Shown: positions 1-9,992 of the stretch, piece by piece
How positions within the stretch are numbered: the first letter of the stretch is position 1
Layout of the letters: each line of letters opens with the position of its first letter
Assembly (NCBI GenBank): GCA_963768885.1
Contig: CAVYJN010000010.1
Coordinates: 1-64,000 of the forward strand
DNA: 64,000 bases
Origin: DASRIA01 sp963768885
Lineage (GTDB): Bacteria; Actinomycetota; Thermoleophilia; Solirubrobacterales; JBBDJG01
Direction of reading: 5' to 3'
Translations under genes and position numbers: made by a program
Notes under the pieces: generated by a model
What the model was told of the DNA's origin: nothing
What the model saw: only the letters and a program-made list of their open reading frames with translations
Database searches by the model: none

Positions 1-404
1 TCAAGCCCAAGGTCACGCAAGGGGGAATCCTCTGGGTGTCGCAGGCCCAAAGCGACGTGTTCTTCATCGACCTCCACAAGGCCGAGCGGGACTACTCCCC
101 GACGACCATGTACCGCGACTACGCGATCAATCGGGAGCTCTTTCATTGGGAGTCACAGTCGCGGCAAACTCCTCGACAGCCGAGCGTCAAGCGGTACATC
201 AATCACCAGGCACGGGGCACGCGCGTGTTGCTGTTCGTGCGAGAGCGAAAGAACTTCGAGCTCGGCACGCAGCCGTTTACGTTCCTCGGCCCGGTTTCCT
301 ACGTCGATCACCGCGGCGAAAGGCCAGTGGCCTTCACCTGGCGACTGTCGTCGCCGATGCCCGAGGAGCTCTTTGAGGTTGCTCGCAGCGTCGCGGCGGC
401 GTAG
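1..404 (+). CDS. DUF3427 protein, C-terminal end of a helicase (5' truncated)
   Basis: The reading frame is open to the left edge of the window, so only the last ~134 residues are present and the true start lies outside. The visible part (TPRQPSVKRYINH, then a conserved FLGPVSYVDHRGERP block, then a WRL strand) matches the DUF3427 domain that ends large DEAD/DEAH-box restriction-type helicases. That domain binds or positions DNA in the few characterised relatives. A GTG at 36 is in frame but lies inside the conserved domain, so it is not a believable start. The gene converges on the FAD oxidase with an 11-base gap. The family call is fairly safe; the presence of a helicase motor upstream is inferred. 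Confidence 0.75.
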   Translation, partial: KPKVTQGGILWVSQAQSDVFFIDLHKAERDYSPTTMYRDYAINRELFHWESQSRQTPRQPSVKRYINHQARGTRVLLFVRERKNFELGTQPFTFLGPVSYVDHRGERPVAFTWRLSSPMPEELFEVARSVAAA

Positions 405-415
405 TCGCCTCTGTA

Positions 416-1815
416 CTACCCCGCCGGCTGAATGTTCTGATTCACCCGGAACAAGTTCCCCGGGTCGTACGTCGCCTTGACCCGCGCCAACCGCTCGTAG
501 TTCCCGCGGTACGCCGCGCGCACCCGCTCCTGGCCCTCGTCCATCATCATGTTCACGTACGCGCCGCCGGCCGAGTAGGGGTGCAGCGCCTCGTGGTAGC
601 CGACGCTCCAGTTCCGGATCGCGTCCACGTTCGCCGGGTCGCCGTCGACGCCCGCGAACACCGCGCCCCAGCGCGCGTCGCGGTAGGCCCACGCGGTGTC
701 CTCCGACGCCACGTCGTGCGCCGCGCCGTCGATCGGGTACAGGTGCATCGTCGACTGCCCCGTCGGCAGCTCCGCGCCGAAGCGGGCGTGTAGCTCGACC
801 GCCTCGTCCGGGATCTCGTTGACGAAGTCGGCGCGCCAGTACCACTGGTCGCCGGGCGGGTAGAGGCCGTCGAACGCGCCCTGCAGCTCCGGGTGCTGCA
901 TCGAGTGCACACCGTGCAGCAGCGGCTCGGGCAGCGCCTCCAGCAGCGGCGCCATCGCCGCCGCCGCGGCGTCCTCGTCGTCGCCCGCGTAGCACCACAC
1001 GACCCCGCAGATCTTCCGCCCGTGGAGCTCCTCCGGGAACGGCGGCGCCGGGGGCACGAAGCCGAAGAGGAAGAAGCCGTTCAGCTCGCGCGGCGCGGCC
1101 GGCAGGAACTCGCGGTAGGCACTCAACACCTCGGTGGCCGCCTCGACGGGCCAGAACGTCGGCCCGCCGACGATCGTGCCCACCTCGTGCAGCCGGAACA
1201 CGAACGTCGTCACGACGCCGAAGTTGCCGCCGCCGCCGCGGATCGCCCAGAACAGGTCGGGATTCTCCTCGGCGCTCGCGCGCACGCGCTCGCCGCTTGC
1301 GAGCACCATCTCCGCCTCGAGCAGGTTGTCGATCGAGAGGCCGAACCCCCGCGTCAGGTGGCCGATCCCGCCGCCCAGCGTCAGGCCGCCGACGCCGGTC
1401 GTCGAGATGATCCCGCTCGGCGTCGCCAGCCCGTGCTTGTTCGTGGCCGCGTCGACCTCGCCCCAGGTGCAGCCGCCGCCGACCCGCGCCGTGCGCGCCG
1501 CCGGGTCGACCGAGATCGTCCTTCAACCCCGACAGGTCGATCACGACGCCGCCGTCGCACGTCCCCAAGCCCGGCGCCGTTGTGGCCGCCGCCGCGCACG
1601 GCCAGCAGCAGGTCGTGGTCGCGGGCGAAGTTCACCACCTTCGCGACGTCGTCGGCGTCCGCGACCCGCGCGATCAGCGCCGGCCGCTTGTCGATCATCG
1701 CGTTGTAGACCTTGCTCGCCTCCTCGAAGCCGGCGTCAGCCGGCCCGATCAGCTGTCCCCGGAACCCCTCCAGCTCGTCCCTGGCGGCCTGTGCGGGCGT
1801 CGCGATTGTGCTCAT
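416..1815 (-). CDS. FAD-linked (BBE-type) oxidase, two frameshifts
   Basis: Berberine-bridge/VAO-type flavoprotein that oxidises a small organic substrate with covalent or tightly bound FAD; the substrate cannot be told. The N-terminal PP-loop reads AVRGGGHNGAGLG. The FAD-binding domain continues through TTGVGGLTLGGGIGHLTRGFG, and the protein ends with the BBE signature region (YDPGNLFRVNQNI). Homology passes through three frames. One extra base near 1553 (in GGGG) and one near 1519 separate GAGLG / TCDGGVVIDLSGLK / TISVDPAARTARVGGGCTW. Two insertions 35 bases apart with perfect continuation look like sequence errors rather than decay. The ATG at 1815 has AGGAG 8 bases upstream. It is divergent from the LuxR-type regulator, which could control it. 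Confidence 0.8.
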
Positions 1816-1912
1816 TTCGGTCTCCTGTCCTCGAAAGATGGGATGCAGCGGCGACATTAGGGCCCGAACGGCCTTCTGTCATGACCTGGCCTGACCCACT
1901 TCTGCCCCAAGC

Positions 1913-1940
1913 TTGACGGCTCGGCAAGGCCCCGCATAAT
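1913..1940 (+). promoter_or_regulatory. Sigma-70-like promoter of the LuxR gene
   Basis: TTGACG at 1913-1918, a 16-base spacer, and CATAAT at 1935-1940. The predicted transcription start near 1947 leaves only about 10 bases before the ATG at 1957, and no clear ribosome binding site is visible, so the mRNA is nearly leaderless. Confidence 0.55.
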
Positions 1941-1956
1941 CAGATCTGACTATCCC

Positions 1957-4924
1957 ATGCACGAACTCCCCGGCTCGCTCTCCCTCACCTCCACCTTCCC
2001 CTTCGTCGGGCGCTCCGCCGAGCTCGAGACGCTCAAGGCGCTGATGCCACGCGCCGAGGGCGAGGGCCGCCGCGTCGTGCTCGTCGGCGGCGAGCCCGGC
2101 TCGGGCAAGAGCCGTCTCGTCCGCGAGTTCGCCGCCGCGGCGGCGAGCGAGGGCGCGCTCGTCCTCTACGGCGCCTGCGACGCGGTCGTGCGCACGCCCT
2201 ACGGGCCCTTCGTCGAGGCCCTCGACCGCCTCGCGCGCGTAATCGACCCCGACGAGCTCCGCGCAGCCCTCGGCGCGGCCGCCGGCGAGCTCACCCGCCT
2301 GCTGCCCGACCTCCCGGCCACGGTCGGCGAGCTGCCGCCCCCCGTCAAGGCCGATCCCGACACCGAGCGCCACCGGCTGCACACGGCCGTGACCGACCTG
2401 CTCACCGCGATCAGCCGCGGGCGCCCGGTGCTGCTCGTGATCGAGGACGGGCACTGGGCCGACGCCCCGACGCTCCTGCTCCTGCGCCATCTCGTGCGCG
2501 CCGCCGCCGACGCGCGCCTGCTGCTGCTCGGCACCTTCCGCGACACCGACGCCGACATGCCGGAGGCGCTCTCCGAGACGCTCGCCGACCTGCGCCGCTC
2601 CGACGACGTCGTGCGCCTCAAGCTCGGCGGCCTCTCCAACGACGAGGTGACCCAGCTCGTCTCCCGCGCCGCGGGCGGCGAGATCGGCGCCGGCGCGTCC
2701 GACCTCGCGAACGCGATCGGCGAGCTCACCAACGGGAACGCGTTCCTGGTCTGCGAGCTGTGGCGCGCGCTCGTCGAGACCGGGGTCGTCGAGGTCGACG
2801 GCGGAACCCTGCGCCTGACCCGCCCGCTGACGGAGCTCGGCACCCCCGAGAGCGTGCGCGAGGTCGTCACCCAGCGCCTCTCCCGCCTGGCGCCCGGGAC
2901 GATCGACCTGCTGGAGCTCGCGGCCACCGCCGGGGCCGAGTTCGAGCTGCACGTCGTCCGCCGCGCCGCCGGCCTCGCGGAGCCCGAGCTGCACGCCGCG
3001 ATCGAGGAGGCCGCGCGCAGCGGGATGATCGAGGAGGTCCCGTCCCAGGCGGAGCTGGCCTACCGGTTCACGCACGAGCTCGTGCGCCGCGCGCTCTACG
3101 ACCGGCTCACCGGCCTGCGCCGCGCGGAGCTGCACCTCGCCGTCGGCGAGGCGCTCGAGGGCGACGACGAGCGCTCGGCCCGCGCGCTCGCCGACCTCGC
3201 GCACCACTTCGCCGCGGCCGCTCCGTTCGGCGGCGTGGAGCGCGCGATCGACTACAACGTCCGCGCGGGGCGCGCGGCCACCGCCGCGCTCGCGTTCGAC
3301 GAGGCGGCGGCGCGGCTGCGCACGGCGCTCGAGCTGCAGATCGAGGACCCGCGCGAGCGCGCGGAGGTGTTCCTCGAGCTCGGCACCGCGAGCCACCGCG
3401 GCGGCAAGTCGCCCGACGCGCTGGCGGCCTTCGACAACGCCGCGCAGATCGCCCGCGAGCTGGGCGACGCGGAGCTGCTCGCGCGCGCCGCGATCGGCTA
3501 CGAGAACGCGTGCTGGCGCCCCGGGCTCGCCGACCAGGGTGCGGTGGAGCTGCTCGAGGAGGCGGCCGCGGCGCTCGGCGACTCCGACTCGCCGCTGCGC
3601 GTCGGGCTGCTCGGCGGCCTCGCGCGCGCGCTCGACTTCCGCGGCGACCGCGAGCGCGGCGCGGTCGTGCGCACGAGCGCGGTCGAGATGGCGCGGCGAG
3701 CGGCGGGACCGCCTCGGCCTCGCGACGGTGCTGGCGCGCTCGTACTGGTCGCGCGGGACCACTTCCCTCGAGGAGATCCTCGACATGCTGGGCGAGGCCA
3801 AGGCGCTGGGCGAGGAGCTGGGCGACACCGAGATCCGCGCCGACGCGACGGCCTGGCGGGTGCCGGCGTTCGTGGCGCTCTGCGACATCGACGGGGCCCG
3901 GCGGGAGGCCGCCGCGCTGCGCGAGTCGGCCGAGCAGACGGCGCAGCCGTTCATGATCCACGTGGCCGAGCACTACCGCTCCGCGATCGCGCTGTGCGAC
4001 GGTCGCCTCGCGGAGTCCGAGGCCGCGGCGTCGCGCTCCCACGAATGGGGTCGCCTCCTGACCGGGCGCGACGCGTCCGGCGTGTACGGGATCCAGATGT
4101 TCAGCATCCGCCGCGAGCAGGGCCGCCTGCCGGAGCTCGCTCCCGTGGTCCGGGTGCTCGCCGGCGAGGCCGGGCGCAGCGGGCCGTGGCGGCCGGGCAT
4201 GGTCTCCGTGCTCGCCGAGCTCGGCATGGAGGAGGAGGCAAGGCGGGAGCTCTCGAAGGTCGCCGGCGAGGGGCTCGACGCCCTGCGCGAATCGCTGTGG
4301 GTCGCCTCGCTCGCGTACCTGACCGACGCCTGCGCGGCGCTCGGCGACGAGGCCACGGCCGCGCTCGTCTACCCGGAGCTCGCGCCGTTCGCGGGCGGGA
4401 ACGTGATGGTCGGCCACATGGTCGCCTGCTACGGGGCGGCCGACCGCTACCTCGGCATGCTCGCGACCACGCTCGGCGAATGGGAGCGCGCCGAGGAGCA
4501 CTTCGAGCGCGCGATGGAGCTGAACCGGCGCATGGGCGCCGTCACGTGGCTCGCCCACACCGCCTACGAGTACGCGCGCCTCCTGCTCGCGCGGAACGGC
4601 GCCGAGCGCGACCGCGCCGCGGCGCTGCTCGCCGAGGCGGCGGCGCTCGCCGAGCAGATCGGCATGCCGAGCCTGCTCGGGCGCATCCGCGCGCTCGGGT
4701 CGCCCGCGCCGGCCGCGGCGCTCCCCGCCGGCCTGTCCTCGCGCGAGGTCGAGATCCTCGGCCTCGTCGCGCGCGGGCTCTCGAACCGCGAGATCGGCGC
4801 GACGCTCTTCATCAGCGAGCACACGGCCGCGAACCACATCCGCAGCATCCTGCGCAAGACGGGCTCCGCGAACCGCACCGAGGCCGCCTCCTACGCCCAC
4901 CGGCACGGACTGGTCGAGGGGTAG
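1957..4924 (+). CDS. LuxR-family regulator with AAA ATPase domain (one frameshift)
   Basis: Large STAND/MalT-like transcription factor of about 988 residues. The N-terminal AAA domain has Walker A GGEPGSGKS (residues 44-52) and a Walker B-like LLVIEDGHWAD near residue 165. A long TPR-like helical middle follows. The C-terminal LuxR helix-turn-helix (LSSREVEILGLVARGLSNREIG ... HIRSILRKTGS) ends the protein. One extra base near 3706 (in GCGGCGGGACCG) moves the frame, and the TPR region resumes at RLGLATVLARSY. Without the correction the DNA-binding domain would be lost, so an error is more likely than a natural stop. Such proteins bind ATP and an inducer and then activate nearby genes; the divergent oxidase and downstream genes are candidates. 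The inducer is unknown. Confidence 0.85.
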
Positions 4925-4951
4925 GGAGCGGCGCGCTACGATCCCGGGACC

Positions 4952-5245
4952 ATGCCGCTCTACATGATCGAGCGCAGCTTCGCCGAGCAGCTCGACCTCT
5001 CGCACGACGACGTCAAGCTGATCGACGAGGTCAACGCGGAGGAGGGCGTGAGCTGGCTCTTCTCGTTCCTGAGCGCGGACCGGCGGCGCACGTACTGCCT
5101 CTACGAGGCGCCCTCGCCGGAGGCGATCATGGTGGCCGCGCAGCGCGCGAACACCCCCGTCGACGAGATCGTCGAGGTCGGCCCCGCAGCGCTCGAGCTG
5201 TCGCCGCGCCTGCGCGACTGGGCCGAGTCGAAGACCGGCTCGTAG
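4952..5245 (+). CDS. DUF4242 domain protein
   Basis: A 97-residue soluble protein with the DUF4242 pattern: MPLYMIERSF at the start, a GVSWLFSFLSADRRRTYCLYEAP core and a PEAI helix. The fold is a small ferredoxin-like alpha/beta barrel found alone or in pairs in actinobacteria; relatives are sometimes described as nickel-responsive or metal-binding, but function is not established. A TACGAT -10-like box at 4937-4942 lies 9 bases before the ATG, suggesting its own nearly leaderless transcript rather than simple read-through from the LuxR gene 27 bases upstream. Confidence 0.75.
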   Translation: MPLYMIERSFAEQLDLSHDDVKLIDEVNAEEGVSWLFSFLSADRRRTYCLYEAPSPEAIMVAAQRANTPVDEIVEVGPAALELSPRLRDWAESKTGS

Positions 5246-5256
5246 CCGCGACGGTG

Positions 5257-5288
5257 CCCGGAAAATTCCGGGTGTCAGCTTCCTGACA
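5257..5288. promoter_or_regulatory. Two adjacent perfect dyads before the polysaccharide lyase gene
   Basis: CCCGGAA-AA-TTCCGGG (5257-5272) is followed immediately by TGTCAG-CTTC-CTGACA (5273-5288). The first has too short a loop to be an RNA hairpin and looks like a protein operator. The second could be either. They fill half of the 61-base gap before the lyase start at 5307; no T-run follows, so a terminator is unlikely. Confidence 0.45.
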
Positions 5289-5306
5289 TCCGGGTAACCC
5301 CCGCAA

Positions 5307-6275
5307 ATGCCGCCGGGCACGTTCCGGCGCCTCGCAGTCTTGGCCATCGTCGCGAGCCTGCTCGCGCTGTCAGCCTCCGGGGCGCCGCAAGAGGCCGCGT
5401 CGTTTGCGTCGAAGAGCGCCTCCAGTCAGGTGCGCTTCGTTGCGGGCGCCACGAAGTCCGGTGGCTGGTCCGCGGAATGGGCGGACCTGTCCTGCGCCTC
5501 GAGCAGTCGCGTGAAGCTGGTGAAGCGTCCCGCGGTCCAGGGCCGCCGCGCCTACCGCCTGCGGGTCAACGACGGCGACGACAGCTACGGCGAGCGCTGC
5601 GAGCTGGGGATGGCGAACACGGGCGCCTCGGACATCGACCGCGTGGGCGGCTCGCGCGTGCTGTTCCACAACGGCACCGAGTCGTGGATCGCTCAGCAGA
5701 TCATGCTCGACAGGCACGTGTACTCGTTCTGCGGCACCGAATGCGCGCTCGACTACGACGGCGGGCTCGTGCAGCAGCTCAAGCAGACCGGCGCATGCGG
5801 AACGCCGGCGAACGGCATCGTGACCCGCAACCTCCCGAAGGTCGGCGTGGTGCTCGAGCACCGCAACTCGGCCGAGAACGACTGCGGCAACGCGACCATG
5901 AAGTCCCTGTGGAGGGTGCCGGTCCGCCGCGGCAAATGGATCAGGATCCTCCAGCACGTGCGCTGGTCGACCGACCCGGGCACCGGCTACATCGCGACAT
6001 GGATCAACGGCCGGCCGGTGCAGCCCTCGCTCGACGGCAACTCGAAGCGCGTCGAGCGCACGGGGGACGAGGTCCGCATCCACACCTGGACGCTGAAGGA
6101 CGGCCCGAGCGTCGACCGCCTGCCGCAGTGCAAGGCGTACCCGTGCGCGCACCTGCGCAACGGCATCTACCGCGACCCGAAGGTGGGCGGCGACAGCATC
6201 GTGTACGTGGACGGCACGACCGTCGCGGACACGCGTGCCGTGGCCGAGGCAGGGGCGGGAATCGCCCGGCCGTAG
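5307..6275 (+). CDS. Secreted polysaccharide lyase-like (heparin lyase I family fold) protein
   Basis: A 322-residue exported protein. The signal peptide is residues 1 to ~25 (RRLAVLAIVASLLALSASGA). The body has the concanavalin-like pattern of alginate/heparinase I-type lyases: RVNDGDDSYGERCELG near the start, a GKWIRILQHVRWS strand typical of the bacterial 'heparin lyase I family', and GYIATWINGRPV. Six or more cysteines suggest disulfides outside the cell. The likely role is cleavage of an acidic polysaccharide, but the substrate cannot be read from sequence. The tandem dyads directly upstream suggest regulated expression. Fold-level call only. Confidence 0.65.
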   Translation: MPPGTFRRLAVLAIVASLLALSASGAPQEAASFASKSASSQVRFVAGATKSGGWSAEWADLSCASSSRVKLVKRPAVQGRRAYRLRVNDGDDSYGERCELGMANTGASDIDRVGGSRVLFHNGTESWIAQQIMLDRHVYSFCGTECALDYDGGLVQQLKQTGACGTPANGIVTRNLPKVGVVLEHRNSAENDCGNATMKSLWRVPVRRGKWIRILQHVRWSTDPGTGYIATWINGRPVQPSLDGNSKRVERTGDEVRIHTWTLKDGPSVDRLPQCKAYPCAHLRNGIYRDPKVGGDSIVYVDGTTVADTRAVAEAGAGIARP

Positions 6276-6279
6276 GCGA

Positions 6280-6292
6280 GCCCCTTCGGGGC
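6280..6292 (+). terminator. Short GC hairpin after the lyase gene
   Basis: GCCCC-TTC-GGGGC starts 4 bases after the TAG at 6275. The stem is only 5 bp but contains the stabilising C(UUCG)G loop. No T-run follows, so it may be a weak terminator or mRNA end-stabiliser. Confidence 0.35.
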
Positions 6293-6379
6293 GGCGCTGC
6301 GTAGTTGTCCCGTGTCCAGGCGCGGGTGCTTGCGGATGCAGCCTCCTACCGGCTTCCTTAGCCTGACTTTCCCGAAGAC

Positions 6380-6395
6380 TCGACCAGGGGGTCGA
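6380..6395 (+). promoter_or_regulatory. Hairpin enclosing the ribosome site of the SDR-ligase gene
   Basis: TCGACC-AGGG-GGTCGA. The purine-rich AGGGGG that would serve as ribosome binding site forms the loop and the start of the right arm, and the last paired base is the A of the ATG at 6395. If the stem forms in mRNA it would hide the start signal. The effect is inferred. Confidence 0.35.
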
Positions 6396-9047
6396 TGAAC
6401 ACGCCCGAAGGACAGGCCGCAGACCAAGGGTTTCCCCCACTGCTCGTCGCTTCGCGCGCACTGGGATGGTTCGTGAATCCGCGCGGCAGCGTGAGCGAAC
6501 GCAAGCTCCGCGAGGCCGTATCCGGCAAGGTCGTGCTCGTGACCGGCGCGTCCTACGGGATCGGCGAGGCGACCGCGCGCCGGCTGGCGTCGGCGGGGGC
6601 GACCGTGCTGGTCGTGGCACGCTCAAGGGAGAAGCTCGAGAGCCTGTGTGCGGAGATCCGGCAGCGGGGCGGCGACGCGTACGCCTATCCCACCGACCTC
6701 TCCGATCCCGACAGCGTGGACGCGCTCGCCGCCCAGGTGCTCGAGCGTCACGGACAGGTCGACGTGATCGTCAACAACGCCGGCAAGTCGATCCGGCGCT
6801 CGATCGAGCTTTCCTATGAGCGCTTCCACGACTTCCAGCGCACGATCGACGTCAACTACCTCGGCCCGGTCAAGCTGCTGCTGGCGCTGCTGCCGTCGAT
6901 GCGCGAGCGCGGGCAGGGTCACATCGTCAACGTCTCGACCGTCGGGGTGCGCATTCCCCCGGCGCCCTACTGGGCCGCCTACCAGGCCTCCAAGTCCGCG
7001 TTCGACGTCTTCCTGCGCACCGTCGCGATCGAGGCGGCGGCCGACGGTGTCACCACCACCTCGGTCTACATGGTGCTGGTCCACACGCGCATGAGCGCGC
7101 CCACCCCGGTGTTCCGGTACGTGCCCGGGCTGACTCCCGAGGAGGCGGCGGGCCTGGTCTGCAAGGCGATCGTCGACCGGCCGAAGGTCATCAGCCCGTG
7201 GTGGGCGGGGGCGGCGGAGGCGGGGTTCGCCCTCACGCGCCGGCCGTGGGAGGTGGCGACCGGCTTCCTCGCGCGCCGGACGAAGGACACCAAGGCAGCG
7301 GTGTCGAGCACGCAGGCGGAGCCGGACCGAGAGGCCGGCCGCAACCGTCTCGAGACGCGGCGGGGGGCCTGGGAAATGACCGTTGGCTCTCGCATTCCTG
7401 CCGCGGGCGAGCGCGTCCTCTCCTCCATGCGGCTCGGGGTGCACGCGCTGGCTGCGCTGTCGCGCGCCGGACTCATCACGCCGGTGCGGCCGGACCGCCT
7501 CGTGCGCATGGCCGCCGCTCCCCTGCGGCTCGGCACGGGGCTGGCCACGCTCGCTGCCGTCGCCGCCGCCCGCGATCCCGATCACCGGGCGATCGTCGAC
7601 GAGCGCGGAGCGCTCACGTACGGTGAGCTGGACCGCCGCTCCGCGGCGATTGCCGCGGCCCTCCGCGACGACTTCGGCGTGGGGCCCGATCGCGCGCTCG
7701 CGGTCATGTGCCGCAACCATCGCGGCTTCGTCGAAGCTGCTCTCGCCGCCTCGCGGTGCGGCGCCGATCTGCTGCCGGTCAACACCGAGCTCCCGGCATC
7801 CCAGCTCGCCCGCCTGCTCGACCGTGGGCGGCCCGCCGCCGTCGTGCACGACGAGGAGTTCGCTCCCGCGTTCGACCAGGCGGGCTTCGCCGCCAACCGC
7901 GTCACGGCATGGCACGAAGGCGACCCGGCCGGCCCCACGCTCGACGCGCTGGCCTCGCGTCCTGCCCCGCGCGTGCCCTCCTCGCGCCGGCAGGGCAGGC
8001 TCGTGCTGCTCACATCGGGCACGACCGGGACGCCGAAGAGCGCGCCCCGCAACCCGTCGGGGCTCGCCGTGCTCGGGCCCGCGACGAGCATGCTCTCGCA
8101 GCTCCCTGTCCGCACGCGCGAGCCGATGCTGATCGGGCCGCCGCTCTTCCACGGCTTCGGTTTCTCCTTCCTCGCGCTCGGACTGTTCCTCGGCTCGACC
8201 ATCGTGGTCCGCCGTAGGTTCGACGCGGAGGCGGCACTCGCGGCGATCGAGGAGCACCGGATCACGATGGCGGTCGCGGTCCCGGTGATGCTGCGACGGA
8301 TCGCCCAGCTCCCCGAGAGCGTGCTCCGCCGCCATGACACCGGGTCGCTGCGCACGGTCGTCTCCGCGGCCGCACCGCTGGGCCGCGACCTGTCGACCGC
8401 GTTCATGGACGTCTTCGGAGACGTGCTCTACGACATCTACGGCACCACCGAGACCGGTTTCGGCGCGATGGCCACCCCGGCCGACCTGCGGGCCGCACCC
8501 GGCACCGTCGGCCGCCCGCCGTACGGCACGACGGTGAAGATCCTCGACGAAGCGCGCGCCGAGGTCCCGGAAGGGCGGACGGGTCACGTCTTCGTCGGGG
8601 GCGCCCTCCTCTTCGAGGGCTACTCGGGAGGCGGCGGCAAGGAGACCGTCGACGGGCTGATGAACACCGGCGACCTCGGCCATCTCGACCGCGACGGCCG
8701 GCTGTTCATCGACGGCCGCGAGGACGACATGATCGTCTCGGGCGCCGAGAACGTCTTCCCGCAGGAGGTCGAGGACGTGCTGCGCGCTCATCCCGCGGTC
8801 GCCGACGTGGCGGTGGTCGGGGTCGAGGACGCGCAGTTCGGCCAGCGGCTGCAGGCGTTCGTCGTCGTTCGCGCGAGCGCCGACACCTCGGAGGACGAGC
8901 TCAAGGCCCACGTGCGTGCCAACCTGGAGCGCTTCAAGGTCCCGCGGGACGTCGTGTTCGTCGACGAGCTGCCGCGCAACTCGATCGGCAAGGTGCTGCG
9001 CTCGCGGCTTGCGTCGCCGTCCGGCGGCGCGACCAGCAGTCCGCTAG
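6395..9047 (+). CDS. Fused SDR oxidoreductase - acyl-CoA ligase
   Basis: Two full enzymes in one frame. Residues ~45-260 form a classical short-chain dehydrogenase: TGASYGIGEA cofactor loop, NNAG, and a YWAAYQASK catalytic Tyr/Lys. Residues ~385-875 form an AMP-dependent acyl-CoA synthetase/ligase: the P-loop is LLTSGTTGTPKSAP, then YGTTETG and TGDLGHLDRDGRLFIDGR, and the C-terminal PRNSIGKVL lysine motif is intact. There is no stop between the halves. A carboxylate-activating ligase joined to a reductase suggests handling of a fatty or other carboxylic acid as CoA thioester, with the SDR acting on the same lipid; this is inference. No in-frame stop occurs near the end of ligase homology, and the frame would run antisense through the next gene to 9922. 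A one-base shift places TAG at 9045-9047, sharing CTAG with the convergent gene, so I end it there. Confidence 0.75.
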
Positions 9048-9934
9048 TCGCGCCGGCGCGCCACGGCGATCCGGTAGAAGGCGGCTTCGGGCTTCCGCCC
9101 GTCCGCAGGCCCGAAATACGCACGCGCGAGGTCGGCGCAGGAGCGCTCCTGCTCCAGCTCGAAGCCCCGCTCGCGCAGGTAGCCGCCGACCCGAGCCGGA
9201 TCCAGCCCGAATCTGAAGGGCTCCCCGGCCCGGCGCACCGCGCGCGCCGCCGCTCGCGCCGCCGGGAGGTCAGCCTCACCTGTGATGACGTCGCTGTGCA
9301 GATAGGTGAACACGACCGTGCTCCGGGGAGCCGTGAGCGCGGCGAGCGAGCGGAACGTCGCATCGACGGCGTCCGCGCCCAGATAGGAGGTGACGCCCTC
9401 CCACACCACGACGCTCGGCGAGTCCGGCCGCAGGCCCGCCGCGCCCAGCGCGGACGTCAGATCGTCGCGCTCGAAGTCGAGCGCGACGTAGCGCACGTGG
9501 GAGGGCGTCCGCTCGAGCACGCGCGCGAGCCGCTCGCGCTTGAGGCTTTGGGTGGCCTGCTCGTCCACCTCGAAGACCCGCGCGCGGCCGATCCGTTCGA
9601 CCCGATGGGCGCGCGTGTCGAGGCCCGCTCCGAGCAGCACGACCTGCGTCGCGCCCTCCTCGATCGCGTTCCGCACGTGGTCGTCGATGAACCGGGTGCG
9701 CACCACGATCCAGAGCCGGCTCCCCGGCCAGCGCCGGTCGATGGTCTCGTAGACCAGCCTGCCGGTGACGGGGACGCGTGCGAGCGCCACCACCGCCCGG
9801 AGCGGCGCGCCGAGCAGCGCCTCGGCGTAGGCGTCCTCGAACAGCCGCTGCTCCGGCGGCCGTACGGTCTCGAGCGCTCGGAACAGCGCGACGAACTCGG
9901 CGGTCCGGCTCGGGCGGGCTGAACGGGCGGCCAC
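9044..9934 (-). CDS. Class I SAM-dependent methyltransferase (leucine carboxyl methyltransferase-like)
   Basis: A 296-residue protein of the TIGR00027/LCM family that is abundant in actinobacteria. The SAM site reads VVLLGAGLDTRAHR, followed by FEVDEQATQSLKRERL and WEGVTSYLGADAV, all standard for the family. These enzymes methylate carboxyl or hydroxyl groups of small molecules; the acceptor is unknown. The stop codon overlaps the convergent ligase stop in CTAG (9044-9047). The ATG at 9934 agrees with the N-terminal RTAEFVALFRALE block. Confidence 0.85.
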   Translation of the reverse strand: MAARSARPSRTAEFVALFRALETVRPPEQRLFEDAYAEALLGAPLRAVVALARVPVTGRLVYETIDRRWPGSRLWIVVRTRFIDDHVRNAIEEGATQVVLLGAGLDTRAHRVERIGRARVFEVDEQATQSLKRERLARVLERTPSHVRYVALDFERDDLTSALGAAGLRPDSPSVVVWEGVTSYLGADAVDATFRSLAALTAPRSTVVFTYLHSDVITGEADLPAARAAARAVRRAGEPFRFGLDPARVGGYLRERGFELEQERSCADLARAYFGPADGRKPEAAFYRIAVARRRD

Positions 9935-9992
9935 GGCAGGAGCACCCTATGGCGCGCCCGGTTGCGGATGCGCACCCGATCGCGCTGCGAGC

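Noticed and set aside
416..1815. Calling the BBE oxidase (and other shifted genes) pseudogenes
   Set aside because: Homology continues with no loss beyond the single bases, and the same error type recurs across the window, so sequence error is the simpler reading.
1879..5347. Long minus-strand frames opposite the LuxR gene
   Set aside because: Arg/Ala/Gly-rich translations with no domain, typical antisense frames in GC-rich DNA; the plus strand carries clear ATPase and LuxR motifs.
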